Shown here: positions 45,139-55,262 of the stretch, one piece after another
How positions within the stretch are numbered: position 1 is the first letter of the stretch
How the letters are laid out: every line of letters starts with the position of its first letter
Source of the DNA: Chamaecrista fasciculata
Lineage: Eukaryota; Streptophyta; Magnoliopsida; Fabales; Fabaceae
NCBI GenBank assembly: GCA_003254925.1
Contig: QANZ01026610.1
Span: 1 to 64,000, forward strand
Direction: 5' to 3'
Length of the DNA: 64,000 nt
The notes under the pieces: model-generated
Seen by the model: the letters and a program-made list of their open reading frames with translations, nothing else
Told to the model about the DNA's origin: nothing
Database searches by the model: none
Program-made: the position numbers and the translations under genes

Positions 45139-45983
45139 TTGAAAAGTCTTATTTTGGTTCTCCAATTATGCTCAGTGTTTCAAATTGGTCTCTCATTTAT
45201 TTTTCGTTCCATATTAGTTCCCCAGTTATGCAAAACTTGACAAAGTTGGTTCTTCTAACAGTTTTTATCTATTTTTTCGTTAAAAAAAAAGATAAAATTG
45301 ATTTTTAACTCTTAAAAGTTTAAATTTCTTGTATCAAGAACTTTTTTTTTTATAATAGAACCAAAATGTAAGAAAAAATATCTCTCCCTCGGTAAGAAAT
45401 GTAAATCTTGAGAAATCAACGATTAAACAAACGGGAGCATAAATTTATTAGTAGGTATAAGAAGATTGAAATTGAGAAATAGTAGAATGCGGGATGTAGA
45501 AAGAAAGAGAAGACCTGAAAAGGCAAATAAATGGGAGATGCCATAATCGAGCAGCGAGGGAGTGGGGGAAATTGACGGGGGAAGAAAGTCCGGCGAGGGA
45601 GGAGAGATAGTTGTGACGGCGGCGGAGATGAGTGGATGAGGGTGAGTGCGGCGGTCGGAGGAATTCATAATTCATTTGGGAAGGAATCTCTCTGTTTTCT
45701 GCTCGGAAAATCTGGGGGAGAGAGAGATTTTTTTTTTTTTGAAATAAGTTATTTTTTATTCGAAAAATATCCTTAATGCAAAATATTTAAACTTTTAGGA
45801 ATTAAAAATTAATTTTATCTTTTTTTTTAACGAAAAATGGATGGAGACTGTTAGAGGGATCAACTTTATCAAATTTTGTATAATTGGGAGACCAATATGG
45901 AACGAAAAATAATTGTGGGATCAATTTATAACACTGAACATAACTGGAGGACCAAAATAAAACTTTGGCCTTTTGAAAATGTG
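45139..45983. mobile_element. Fold-back element with GC-rich interior (possible gene-fragment capture)
   Basis: The left arm (about 45139-45275: gaaaagtcttattttgg, tttttcgttccatattagt, aaacttgacaaagttgg) is mirrored by the right arm (about 45829-45983: tcaactttatcaaattttg, ccaatatggaacgaaaaat, aggaccaaaataaaac). The interior near 45530-45680 is GC-rich and open on the minus strand for 75-81 codons, with the composition of a leader or first exon. Arms around a genic insert, with no transposase, is the pattern of transposons that pick up gene pieces. Confidence 0.6.
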
Positions 45984-46022
45984 TTTGATTTCCATTGTGA
46001 AAATATAGTTTTGGAACAAAGT

Positions 46023-46790
46023 TTAACAAGACTTGACTCGTTCTTTGATTTGGAGCTCACCCTTCACGATTTCAACAACAGAGTAAACGACACCAGCAAA
46101 ATCGACATTATCACCGACGACGAAACCACGAGAGGAGAGAAAGCCTTCGAATCCCGAGAAAACGACTTCGTCATTTTGGAGAAAATTGTTACAGAGCCAA
46201 TCTCTAAGAGGAAGGTGCTCCCAATTGAGCCTGTTTCGAAGCCTCAATCTCCGATTTCTCTGCTCAAATCGGCTCCTAGGTATTGTTTTGAAGAAGCCAA
46301 AGGTGTCGTTTTGAAGAACCTCACTTGTCCAAAATACTACCCCTCGTCGGCGAATGACCATCTGGAGGGCAATGCGGTCCCAATCGAGGGTATAAGGTCC
46401 TGAGGAAGGGTCATCTGTTGCCAACCATGAAGTCAGTGTCCAATTCCTCTTCGTTATGTAATTCACACCTAATTTCATTCCAAGCAAAAGAGTATCCGTG
46501 GGACAATCAAAGCTCTCCCACATTGAAGTTAATCAATTTGACCACTAGACTCTCGTTGTCTTGCAAAACGGCGGTGGTGTTAACGCCATCTTCGGCGGCG
46601 ACCGTAGTTGTTTCCGGCGAGCAGAGATGAAGCCAGTGGAGTAAAAAACGAGAGAGGCAGAGGCATTATTAGTGATGGGGGTGACTCTGTTAGCGATCCA
46701 AAAAGGGGCGGTTGAAGAATCTTGAGTACCAAATGACCAAGAATGTGTTGTTAGAATCGATGATGTTATAGAATCCTGGGCTTATTTGTC
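46023..46790 (-). pseudogene. G-type lectin S-receptor-like serine/threonine kinase, broken N-terminal fragment
   Basis: On the minus strand three frames are needed to follow one protein. SPGFYNII and TFLVIWYSRFFNRPF read in one frame (about 46780-46700). WIANRVTPITNNASASL then reads in another (from 46700). [16 protein letters not shown] follows, and another shift leads to [19 protein letters not shown] and [18 protein letters not shown] (46523 downward). These are the B-lectin (bulb-lectin) domain, with its WxANR and ESFDxPTDT signatures, and the start of the S-locus-glycoprotein-like domain. At least two frameshifts are present, and there is no transmembrane or kinase part before 46023. 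It is a pseudogene fragment. Intact family members are plasma-membrane receptor kinases in self-incompatibility, defence or symbiosis. Confidence 0.85.
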
Positions 46791-46849
46791 AAATCTTATC
46801 CGCAAACTCAGCAGAATGATAATAATCAAGGTCAAAATCTCAAATTTCC

Positions 46850-47060
46850 TCAAATGTATGAGGTAGATTTCAAATTAATCCTACATGTTTCATTTGTTCG
46901 GATTGATTTTATATACTTTTATAATCTTTTAAATTGGTCTCAAAGTACTAAATATGTAGTTATATTTCTCTTGTTTTAAGTTCGAATGTGATAAATTTAG
47001 AGTTATATATTACTTTTGACGAGTACTTTTTCTGTCCAATCAAGACCATCAACAAACAAT
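46850..47060. repeat. Partial copy of the dispersed palindrome module
   Basis: Phrases such as 'tcttgttttaagttcgaatg' and 'taaatttagagttatatatta' match the interior module of the elements at 23.1 kb and 35.7 kb. Only one arm-like portion is seen, ending close to the next repeat at 47080. Confidence 0.5.
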
Positions 47061-47079
47061 GTCAAATTAAATACTAAAA

Positions 47080-47947
47080 AGGCTTAAGTGCACTTTTGGT
47101 CCCAATACTATGACTAAGGTTTCAATTTGGTCCCATAACTATTTTTGTTGCAGATTTGGTCCCAAACCTTCGCAAAAAGTTTCACCGTTAGTCCCCTGGT
47201 CACTTCCGTCCAATTTTCGCCGTTAAGTGTGACGTGGCAGTCTGACTGGGATGCTGACGTGGCAAAATCAAATGAGATGGAGTAAGTTAGGATCAATATG
47301 TAACATTTCATAACTTCTCTGGACTGAACGCACAATATCTACAAATCATCAATTCAATCTATATAAAAAAGACTTGGCTTGGCGTTTTCGCAAAAAACAT
47401 TCTAGTGGATTGAATCCACAATATCTACAAATCATCAATACGCATTAATCTCAGAAAATCAGCCCAACTCAACATTTTTTTACCAAACCCTAACCTAAAA
47501 TCAAGAAATTTTGACAGAAAATCGAAGAGGGGAGGAATAGGGTGTACCGTCGGCGAGCTTGGAAGGGAATGAGGTGTGAGGATGACCGGAGAAGAAGACG
47601 GCGACGAACTCTGACGGAGAAGACCACTGGAGAAGAGAACGACGCCGGCGACTGAGAAAAGAAGGACGAGAACGGCGGCGGAGAAAGCTAAAACCGACGA
47701 ACACGACGACGAACACGACGGCGACGGCGGTTTGTGACTGGAAGGAAAACAGCGTCGGCGGAGTAAGAGTTGAAACCAGGACAGCACGACAAGTATGTGT
47801 TTGGGAGAAGAAGAGAATGAGAGGGGAAAAAGGAACCGAGCACGACGGCGACGCCGAGGTTGACCGGCGAGGACAGCTTGGAGCTTTGTCGGCGGCGGAG
47901 AGAGAAGATGGAGGTGGCGGCGGGTTGAAGGCTGAAATTTTTAAGAN
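47080..47947. mobile_element. One-armed repeat with GC-rich interior ending at an ambiguous base
   Basis: The left part (about 47080-47290: ggcttaagtgcacttttgg, ttggtcccaaacc, gtgacgtggcag) is typical of fold-back arms. The interior (47460-47940) is GC-rich, open on the minus strand for 120 codons, and dominated by Ser/Pro/Arg low complexity. No inverted right arm follows. The sequence changes abruptly to AT-rich DNA right after a single N at 47947, which may mark an assembly join. Confidence 0.45.
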
Positions 47948-49954
47948 TAATTTATTGTTAATTTTATCATTAATATACTAATAAAAAAATATACAGTTAT
48001 TCTCATAACTTACTAAAACACTAATAAGAAAATAAATATTATCCCTATATATAGTATAGAAGATTTTTTATAAATAATTAATTGAAATTAAAATTGTAGT
48101 TTACTAATATATATTTCTTCCTCTAACTTAATATCACAATAAGTTTTTCAAATATGGTATGTTTTATATTGTATAAACTAACACAATTTTATATAATAGT
48201 AAGATGTATAAATCACTCATGGCGCATTATAATATGTTATATATAATGTAATAATATTTTCATTCTGATATAAACAACAAAATGGTTTTCTACTTTTTTT
48301 AGCAAAAATCATTAGTATATAACAACTTTTAACTTACAAATATATATATATATATATATATGAAGGTGCAAATATTTTCAAACATGTAAATATATTTTCA
48401 ATGTTGAATATTGTATGTATGAGTAATAGAGTATGACAAAGCCCAAAAAAAATAAAGTATGAGTTACCTAATGAGAATATGAGGTATGTGTATATATATA
48501 TAAGTAAATAAGAGTTTTAGCAGTTTGACGGTTTGGTTCGGTTTGTGCGATGTTCAAACCAAACCAAACCGCTTATCTATCGATTTGGTTCGGTTTCACC
48601 TTCGGTTGATTTGATTCGGTTTTTAACACCTATTACATAAAACAAAACAAGTAGAAGTATATCAAATGGCCCGGAATTCAAAGGGAGTGAAATTGGAGCT
48701 CAATGTCTTACCCGACTGATCAATTCCAATGTTTGTGGCTCTTCTAGGGTTCATTCATTCATTCATTCATGTCTCTCCCTTTACTTGTTGGTTTTTCTTT
48801 CATTTCAGTTCGTTTGATGCTCTTTCTGACATTGAACAAGGTGGGGACGCTTTCTTTTCAGAAAAGTCCGTAAACACATCTGATTGCCCCATCACCAAGA
48901 TTTCCCCAGAATATATCCCACAATGAGAAACGCAGACAAAACGAGGTACCGAAATAGAAACTTGTTATTGGATTATCCTAGCATGGAGTTGCAATTTTGT
49001 AGTTCCTATTCAATTTTGTAGTCTATTATGTACAACGATTTGAATAATAGTTGTCTAAGCATATATAATATCAAAAGTGACATTGTATTAGCAATTTCAT
49101 TGAATACTTTGTTATATGAATGCTTTTATTTGCATTTTGAGATGAAGTATGCCCAAACATTTGTCCTGTCATTCTTCACTGTCTCCGGCAATTTGATTTT
49201 TCTCCATCAGTACATCCTCTTAAAATGACTCGTTCCAGGATACATTTCATCCTAAAATTCCTATTTCTGATTAAACTGATATTCGTGTTTGATGAACCTC
49301 CCTACTGTTGTGAGCATGATTGTCCCTACTGTTGTGAGCATGATTGTGGGTTTTAGTCTACTATCTTTATTTTGAAAGAAGCAGATAATGGCAAACATAT
49401 AGTCTAGAGGAATGATATAGGAAATAAAGATAAACAATAGGTAGCAGAGAGGCAACAAGAAAACATTAAAGACTGTTCTTTTGTGATTGCTAACCCTTGA
49501 ATGATGCATATAACAAAAGAAAGTTACATGTATCATGTATGTGTCAGCATAAACTGAGGTAGGATGGATTCGTTCTAGACTCTTTATTAGTTGTTAGAAT
49601 GCTTGTAAACTATGGAGTTTATTTATTATAATTCTTATTAACAAATATACACTTCTGCCCTTGATTATATTCTTATTTTTATTTTGATTCAGGTTCCTTA
49701 ATAGAAGATTTCTCAGTCTTGTATAGGCAGAGGTGTTCTAGCTGTCTATCTTGCTCAGTGCAGTTTACAATCTAAGGCAACTTTTCTGTCATTTCAATTT
49801 GTTCTCTGAAGCTCCCCCAACCAATTTTAGCTTTCAATATGATGCATTACACAAATGTTTCTGGTCTGAGATTTATGCCACTTTTCATCTATGTTGACGA
49901 CAGACAGGTTTGTTCAACCTATCTGGACTAAGATAGGTGGCAGAGAGATATTTC
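47948..49954. promoter_or_regulatory. AT-rich spacer and probable leader of the 2OG-oxygenase-like gene
   Basis: After 400 bases of AT-rich DNA with an (AT)n run (48339-48361) comes a stretch of 'ggtttggttcggttt' repeats in both orientations (48530-48625), a common plant dispersed repeat. The segment 48700-48945 looks like a 5' UTR exon with a possible donor at 48942 (ACGAG|GTACCG). A spliced leader into the coding exon near 49910-49937 is inferred from position only. Confidence 0.4.
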
Positions 49955-52696
49955 ATGGCAGGAAGTGTCCTGCCATCCTTGGGTCGTGTGAATCTCATTG
50001 ATTTAGTTCCTTCTGAAGGGTTACCAACTGATTCCTATAAAATCTCTGTTTCGACTTTGTTGCAATCACTGGCTCAGTTTTCAGCTGCCATCATCCAGTT
50101 TCCCACAAGTGATGGGGCTCTTTTAAGAGCTGGTTTAGAATCTGCTCGCCTCTACTTTCATCAAAGAGCATCGTATCAACCTGCAGATGTAATTCATGCT
50201 ATTGACACTCGTGAGTGGTGCAAGACATCTGGTTACTATGCAGATCCTGATTTTTGGCAAGAAACCTATGATTATAGGCCAGGCTTGACTCCTCTAGAAC
50301 CAAACAACTCAATTGAGCTTCCTCCGGCAGGCTTGCCAGATATATTTCCTTTATTTGGAAAAGCAGCGAGGGATATTCTTGATGCCATTAGCTTCCATTT
50401 GAATTTGCGCAGCTCTCCATTCTCTGAAATACTGGATAGTATTCCCCTTAGAAATAGAGAAATTTCATCTTCTGTCTTGTCTGTTTTGTGTCATGCAAGG
50501 CCATCATTTCAGGGGGCACAACATAATATAGCCTCTCAAGATGATGGCCAGTTCATTATGTATACCGATCATGATCACCAAGTTGATAAAAGCTTGATAT
50601 CTCTTGTCAAATCGGACAAGCCAGGTTTACATATAAGAGACTTTCAAGGTCATTGGATTCTTGTGGATGGAGATTTGGGTCCTCTAGAAGCTATTGTTTA
50701 TCCTGGGCTTGCTCTCTATCAAGCGACTGCCGGTTATGTGAACCCTGCATTACTCAAAACAGAGATTAATATGGAGGGTAATGTATATGGACGATGCTCT
50801 TTAGCCTTCAAACTCATGCCTAAATCCATGACCAGTCTCAGTTGCTCAGAAATGAGAGCTGCAGGTCATGGAGTTGAAGCTCAATTCCAGCTTCCTGTTT
50901 TGGTAGATGACTTCATGCAAAGATCTCATCCAATTGATCATCTGTTTAACAGGCCTGGTTTCCAGTGCTTCAATTTCCAATCAGTCCAGGATGGTAATAG
51001 TTTATAACAATTCTAAATACATCAGATATCTGTTTTTTCATATGGGTTATATATTTTATAACTACATAGATCTTTTCCATTTTTATAATTTTTCATTATT
51101 TTGCTGTTGTACTTGGAGGGATTGGGCAGGTTAGTATATATTGCTTTTTGGCTGCTGAAGGGTCATGCAGAACATTGAATCCACGTCTTTTTTCGGAAAA
51201 AAAAAAAAAAAGGTTCATCCATGTGTTTTACCTAAATTATCCACTTGCCCCTCAACTTCAATTGCAAGAATCTGAAAGTAGTTGGCGTTGCTTGACCTAT
51301 TTGAAGATAGCTTGATCCGTTGGATAAGGGAGGCTCTGATAGTTTGAGTTTGTAAAACACAAAATAGAAGACTAGAAATCATAAATATTTACATACGAAT
51401 TATAAATCTGTAGATTATCATTTCTAGTTTTGTTAAATAATTAACAAAATATTCAATTTTTTTGTTTATAAATTTGCTCAACATTTCATGAGTTGGCTTC
51501 TGTTGATTTTTAACTGTTATCTTCTGTAAGTTATTCCTCAGCAAGACGATAACAGTCAGTCCTTGGCTCAATGTAATATTACTACAGGGTCTATAAAGAC
51601 CATGATGCGGAAAAGGAAGCAAATTTCAAAAAGCAAACCTCTGCCACCTTCCAAGAGATTAAGGCTGGAAGCACAAAGAGTCTTGAAAGAAAAGGTCCAA
51701 GATATTGCTGATAGGAAAGGTATCAAGCTGCGGTTCTGTAATCTGAAAGAATGTGAAAGTCACATTCACACACTAGATGGCCCTTGTGCCAATATACGAA
51801 TGGAGATTGGGTGGCCACCTGGAGTACCATTTGTTCATCCCCATGATCTACCAAACAAGGCGAAGCTTAGTTTTCTTGAGGCATATGAACCTGGTTGGAC
51901 TTCTGCCCATCAAAACCTGGACAGGCTAGTCAACACTCGGCTAACTTTAAGTGTAACTCTCTTTTGGCAAGTTTCATGACATAATGACCTTGCATCTCAT
52001 ATGGAAGATGTTAGTTATTTTATGTCTGTGCATACACACATATGAATGGATAGCTTTTCTGAGTGGTATATTTTACATTAGTCAGAAGCTTGCTGATCTC
52101 CTGTCAATGCATTCTGTTTACTTGAGACCAAACAATTAAAATTTTCCTAGATAACATTTTCTTTTCTTAACCTTGAACGAATTCAATGTGCAAGGAGTTA
52201 CTTATATTGATAATGCTAGAAAGAACGGGAGTTTAGGCTTTGTGAAGTGAAAGATCCAAGAACAAGCAGAGTCCTGCTTATGGGAATCTGCAATTCAGTT
52301 CTTGTAATGATTAAAAGTTGATAGAAGAATCAGAATATTTTTCACTTGGTAGTTTAAGATATGCATTTACCAGATTAATGTGTAGGACTGCCCTTGTTAT
52401 AACCGTAATAAGAGTAAGAAATATACATTAGATACTTCAGTTGTCACACTCCCATGAATTCGCTAGGTTGGTCAATCTCATGATGCATTTTGTTCCTTGA
52501 TGTTTGGTCCAGATTTTCACTGTTTTCTAGATAGCCATGAAGTAGTAACCTATGCTATGTTTTGAACATTTAAATATTGTGTCATCTTCACTAAAATTGC
52601 CAACAAATTATAGATGTGCATTTGTGTCTACAGGAACCAGTCTCCCTGATTTCCAACCAGTGGCCAAGCTCATATCAGGTCATTAAGGTTTTGTAA
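49955..52696 (+). CDS. 2-oxoglutarate/Fe(II) oxygenase-like (isopenicillin-N-synthase fold) protein, three exons
   Basis: Exons are 49955-50993, 51546-51952 and 52634-52696, all GT-AG and in phase; the product has 502 residues. Start: the frame is open from 49937, but the first ATG after the in-frame TAG is at 49955 (MAGSVLPSLGRVNLIDLVPS). Residues 1-330 resemble the N-terminal and jelly-roll parts of plant 2OG oxygenases (DKSLISLV, LHIRDFQGHWILVDGDLGPL, GRCSLAFKLMP). The metal site looks degenerate. The HxD equivalent reads HQVD (residues 208-211), and the distal His position, in NPALLKTEI, has none. Exon 2 encodes a basic segment (MMRKRKQISKSKPLPPSKRL) that looks like a nuclear localisation signal, followed by WPPGVPFVHPHDLP. 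I cannot name a substrate, and the protein may be non-enzymatic. The last exon is supported by frame closure and splice sites. Confidence 0.75.
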
Positions 52697-53625
52697 GGAT
52701 GTGCCTTTTGTTCCCAGTGGACCTGTGGACCTATTTATGACTGGGTTGTCTTTGATCTTTTAGCGGCTCTTTATGGATATTGTCCCTTGATTCCACTTTG
52801 CAGCTTTTGGAGATGAGTAAGATGACACAGAATGGCAAATACTGCATTAATCCCATAGTTGCGTTATCAAAGCTTTTCTTAAACCTGCTCTGGTTTCAAT
52901 GCGAAAAGCTGATGGTTTTTTTCAATTTAAATGCCTGAAGGGAAGAAAGCTATTGAGTATCGACAAATGAATTAAAAATGCAGCAGCCTTTCTCAGTATA
53001 TGGTTTCTACAAATTATTCATGAACCACCAATATTTACCTCCAGGAATGCACTATCTTTCTAGAGGTTAGAAATTTTTAAATACATCTAATCTCTCAAAA
53101 TTTTAGAGACCAAGTAAATTATGAACAGGCAGATGGGTCCACTTGATAGTACAACAGACATGTTTGTATACATATATTTGTAAATTAGCTTGGCTCACAA
53201 ATTTTCTATTGACCAAGTCTTTATGTAAGAATCTGTTCAAGTTGTATGATGTCATCTGCATTGGGTTGAGCTGAAAGAAAGTGACTGAATCACTGTGTAT
53301 GTAAAATACAAAATACATGTATTTTAGGGGTTCTTTAATCACTTTTCAAAGTTCGGATTTTTTGTACAGTGATTAAAGGTCAGGGAGTTTTATGCATTTT
53401 GGTCTTCATTTTATTTTAAAAGGCTTTTTATGACTAATATATATGATAGTGAGTTACAGAGTTACTTAGTTTTAACCTTTTGATGGAATCACAAGATTAT
53501 TATGGAAGTATTAAACAGAGGAACATGCTCCATTCCATGACATGAATTGTTGACTACATGAGATCCAAGAATGAATATCCTTATTCTACCCAAACACAAA
53601 GTATGTGCTTTGATTCAATGAGAAT
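52697..53625. other. 3' intergenic region between the 2OG-like gene and CYSTM gene
   Basis: The two genes converge here. No ORF of note; the stretch should contain both 3' UTRs. Confidence 0.5.
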
Positions 53626-54334
53626 TCAGAAACAGCAATCCAAGACACAGCAGCAACAGATAGCAGCAAGACTGCAATGGGAAAGACAAAATATAATGGG
53701 ATTAGGTGTCTTGAGTTGATAGAAATTAGAAAGCTTTGTTAAATATGGTATTGAAATGAAATAATGCAAAGATTAGCTTTTGATTTTGAACTAACCATCC
53801 CTTCCAGAACCCATCACCCCTGCTAACAGTCTTTGGAAAATCTTGTTGGGGGCACATTATTGGGCCGTCCTTTGTGGGATAGCCCATTGGTGGTGGGCCT
53901 GAAACATTTAGGCCCGCTGCTGGATATGCAATCACTGGTGAAGCACAGCCTTCTGCATCAAATCATTCATATCAACCATTTACAAAGACATATCACTTCA
54001 TTTAGACTTTAGAGAAAGCATGTATACAGTATATTTGAGATATATTATAGACTTACAGTTCTTTATATTTACTATTAAGTTCATCAAATAGTATTTAAAT
54101 ATGATGTAAACCATGGTAATATTATCTTTAATGTGTAAGTATACAGTGTATGTCAAACTGGATAGAATTGATTCTCAAGTATAGGTGTTTTATGTATATA
54201 ATAAAGGCAATTTCAGTTGGACCTTAATTAGTGTAAACAAAATATATTTTGGAATAAGAATATGTAATTAGATAGAATATATTGGCTAGAATTTACTCAC
54301 CAGGTGGAGATGGTTGATTGCAATGAGTCATCAT
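53626..54334 (-). CDS. CYSTM (cysteine-rich transmembrane module) small protein, three exons
   Basis: Exons on the minus strand are 54301-54334, 53796-53952 and 53626-53671. The introns are GT-AG and the phases close, giving 78 residues. The protein starts MMTHCNQPSPPEGC. The middle is Gly/Pro-rich with a KDGP-type motif (GPPPMGYPTKDGP), then GDGFWKG. The last exon gives CLAAICCCCVLDCCF-stop. A Pro/Gly-rich N-terminal part followed by a C-terminal cysteine-packed membrane segment is the CYSTM architecture. CYSTM proteins are tail-anchored, form homo- and heterodimers and are tied to stress tolerance. Two start codons lie in tandem (54334 and 54331). The third exon is only 46 nt. Two thirds of the protein lies in exon 2, whose frame runs on past its true end for 18 codons, so a simple ORF scan gives a wrong C-terminus. 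Confidence 0.9.
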
Positions 54335-55090
54335 GATTATGGAGTAGCTAGCAGCGAGAAGCAGAAACAGAATAGATGAAGATTAAAGAGAGACGAGAGG
54401 ATGTGATTGGAAATCAAAGCATGCAAGAAGGCAATATCTATATATATACGCACACACACATATGAAATATGAATAGAGAGAAAGAGCTCATTCTAATGAT
54501 TTTTTTCTTTTTAATTTTGTCTTTGAAGTATATGGTTTGACTCACTCAAAGAACTAATATCAAAATGGAGTCATTTGGACGATATTCTGGTCGGCATCAA
54601 ATTACAAAAGTATGGTGAATAAACCGATGTTAGAAATGATATTGTTCTTGATTGGAGCTTGGCTTTGTTGTACTTAACGTCTGGTGTGCTTTACAATGAA
54701 ATTAAAGAAATAATTAATGAACTAACTTTTGGCTTAGAAATAACCATTTTATTCCAACATTTGTTTCTACTAAGACTAAACTAGAGAAACTGAGTATTTG
54801 GCTACACTCTCTGCTAGCTATTAGTTGAATCAATCAGACAAAAAGAAAATAGTTATAGACAATAAAATTTAGGCTTTTAGCACAAAGTAATTAATCAACT
54901 AATAATTATGTTTTAAGAGATAATGAATTGAAGGTATGTAATATGGGGTCGGAGTTGGATCATCATGTACTCACAACTCTGACATTTTCTCTCTCTAACT
55001 ATTTCTTTCTTTCTCAGCATTACACCTATAATATACTATAAAAATCTAAATTCTAGTCAACATTTTGTTAGGTGGAGAAATTGGGGTTTG

Positions 55091-55262
55091 GATCCTCTAG
55101 AGTTCCTTTCCATGCATTTCTTGTGGAGTTAGTGAAAAAATATGATTTCCATGAAATAAAAATATATAAAAACTATATTTTCTCTTTCTCTCTCTTATTT
55201 TCTCTTCCTTTCTCTCTCATACACTACAAGAAATGTAGAGAAAGGAACTCTAGAGGATCCAT
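55091..55262. mobile_element. Small hairpin element with CACTACAAGAAA-like end
   Basis: GGATCCTCTAGAGTTCCTTT (55091 onward) is repeated inverted near 55238-55262, and the match continues into CATTTCTTGTGGAG against CTACAAGAAATG (arms of about 35-38 bases around a 100-base loop). The inner part contains CACTACAAGAAA, a word used as the terminus of many plant CACTA elements. It has no ORF. Confidence 0.65.

Noticed and set aside
45876..46403. 175-codon plus-strand ORF
   Set aside because: It is antisense to the lectin-kinase pseudogene and runs into the fold-back arm; the minus-strand reading gives the recognisable B-lectin/S-locus wording.
47425..47787. 120-codon minus-strand ORF with Ser/Pro/Cys runs
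   Set aside because: Low-complexity reading of a GC-rich repeat interior; no domain, and it ends in a one-armed repeat. Kept only as part of the mobile element entry.
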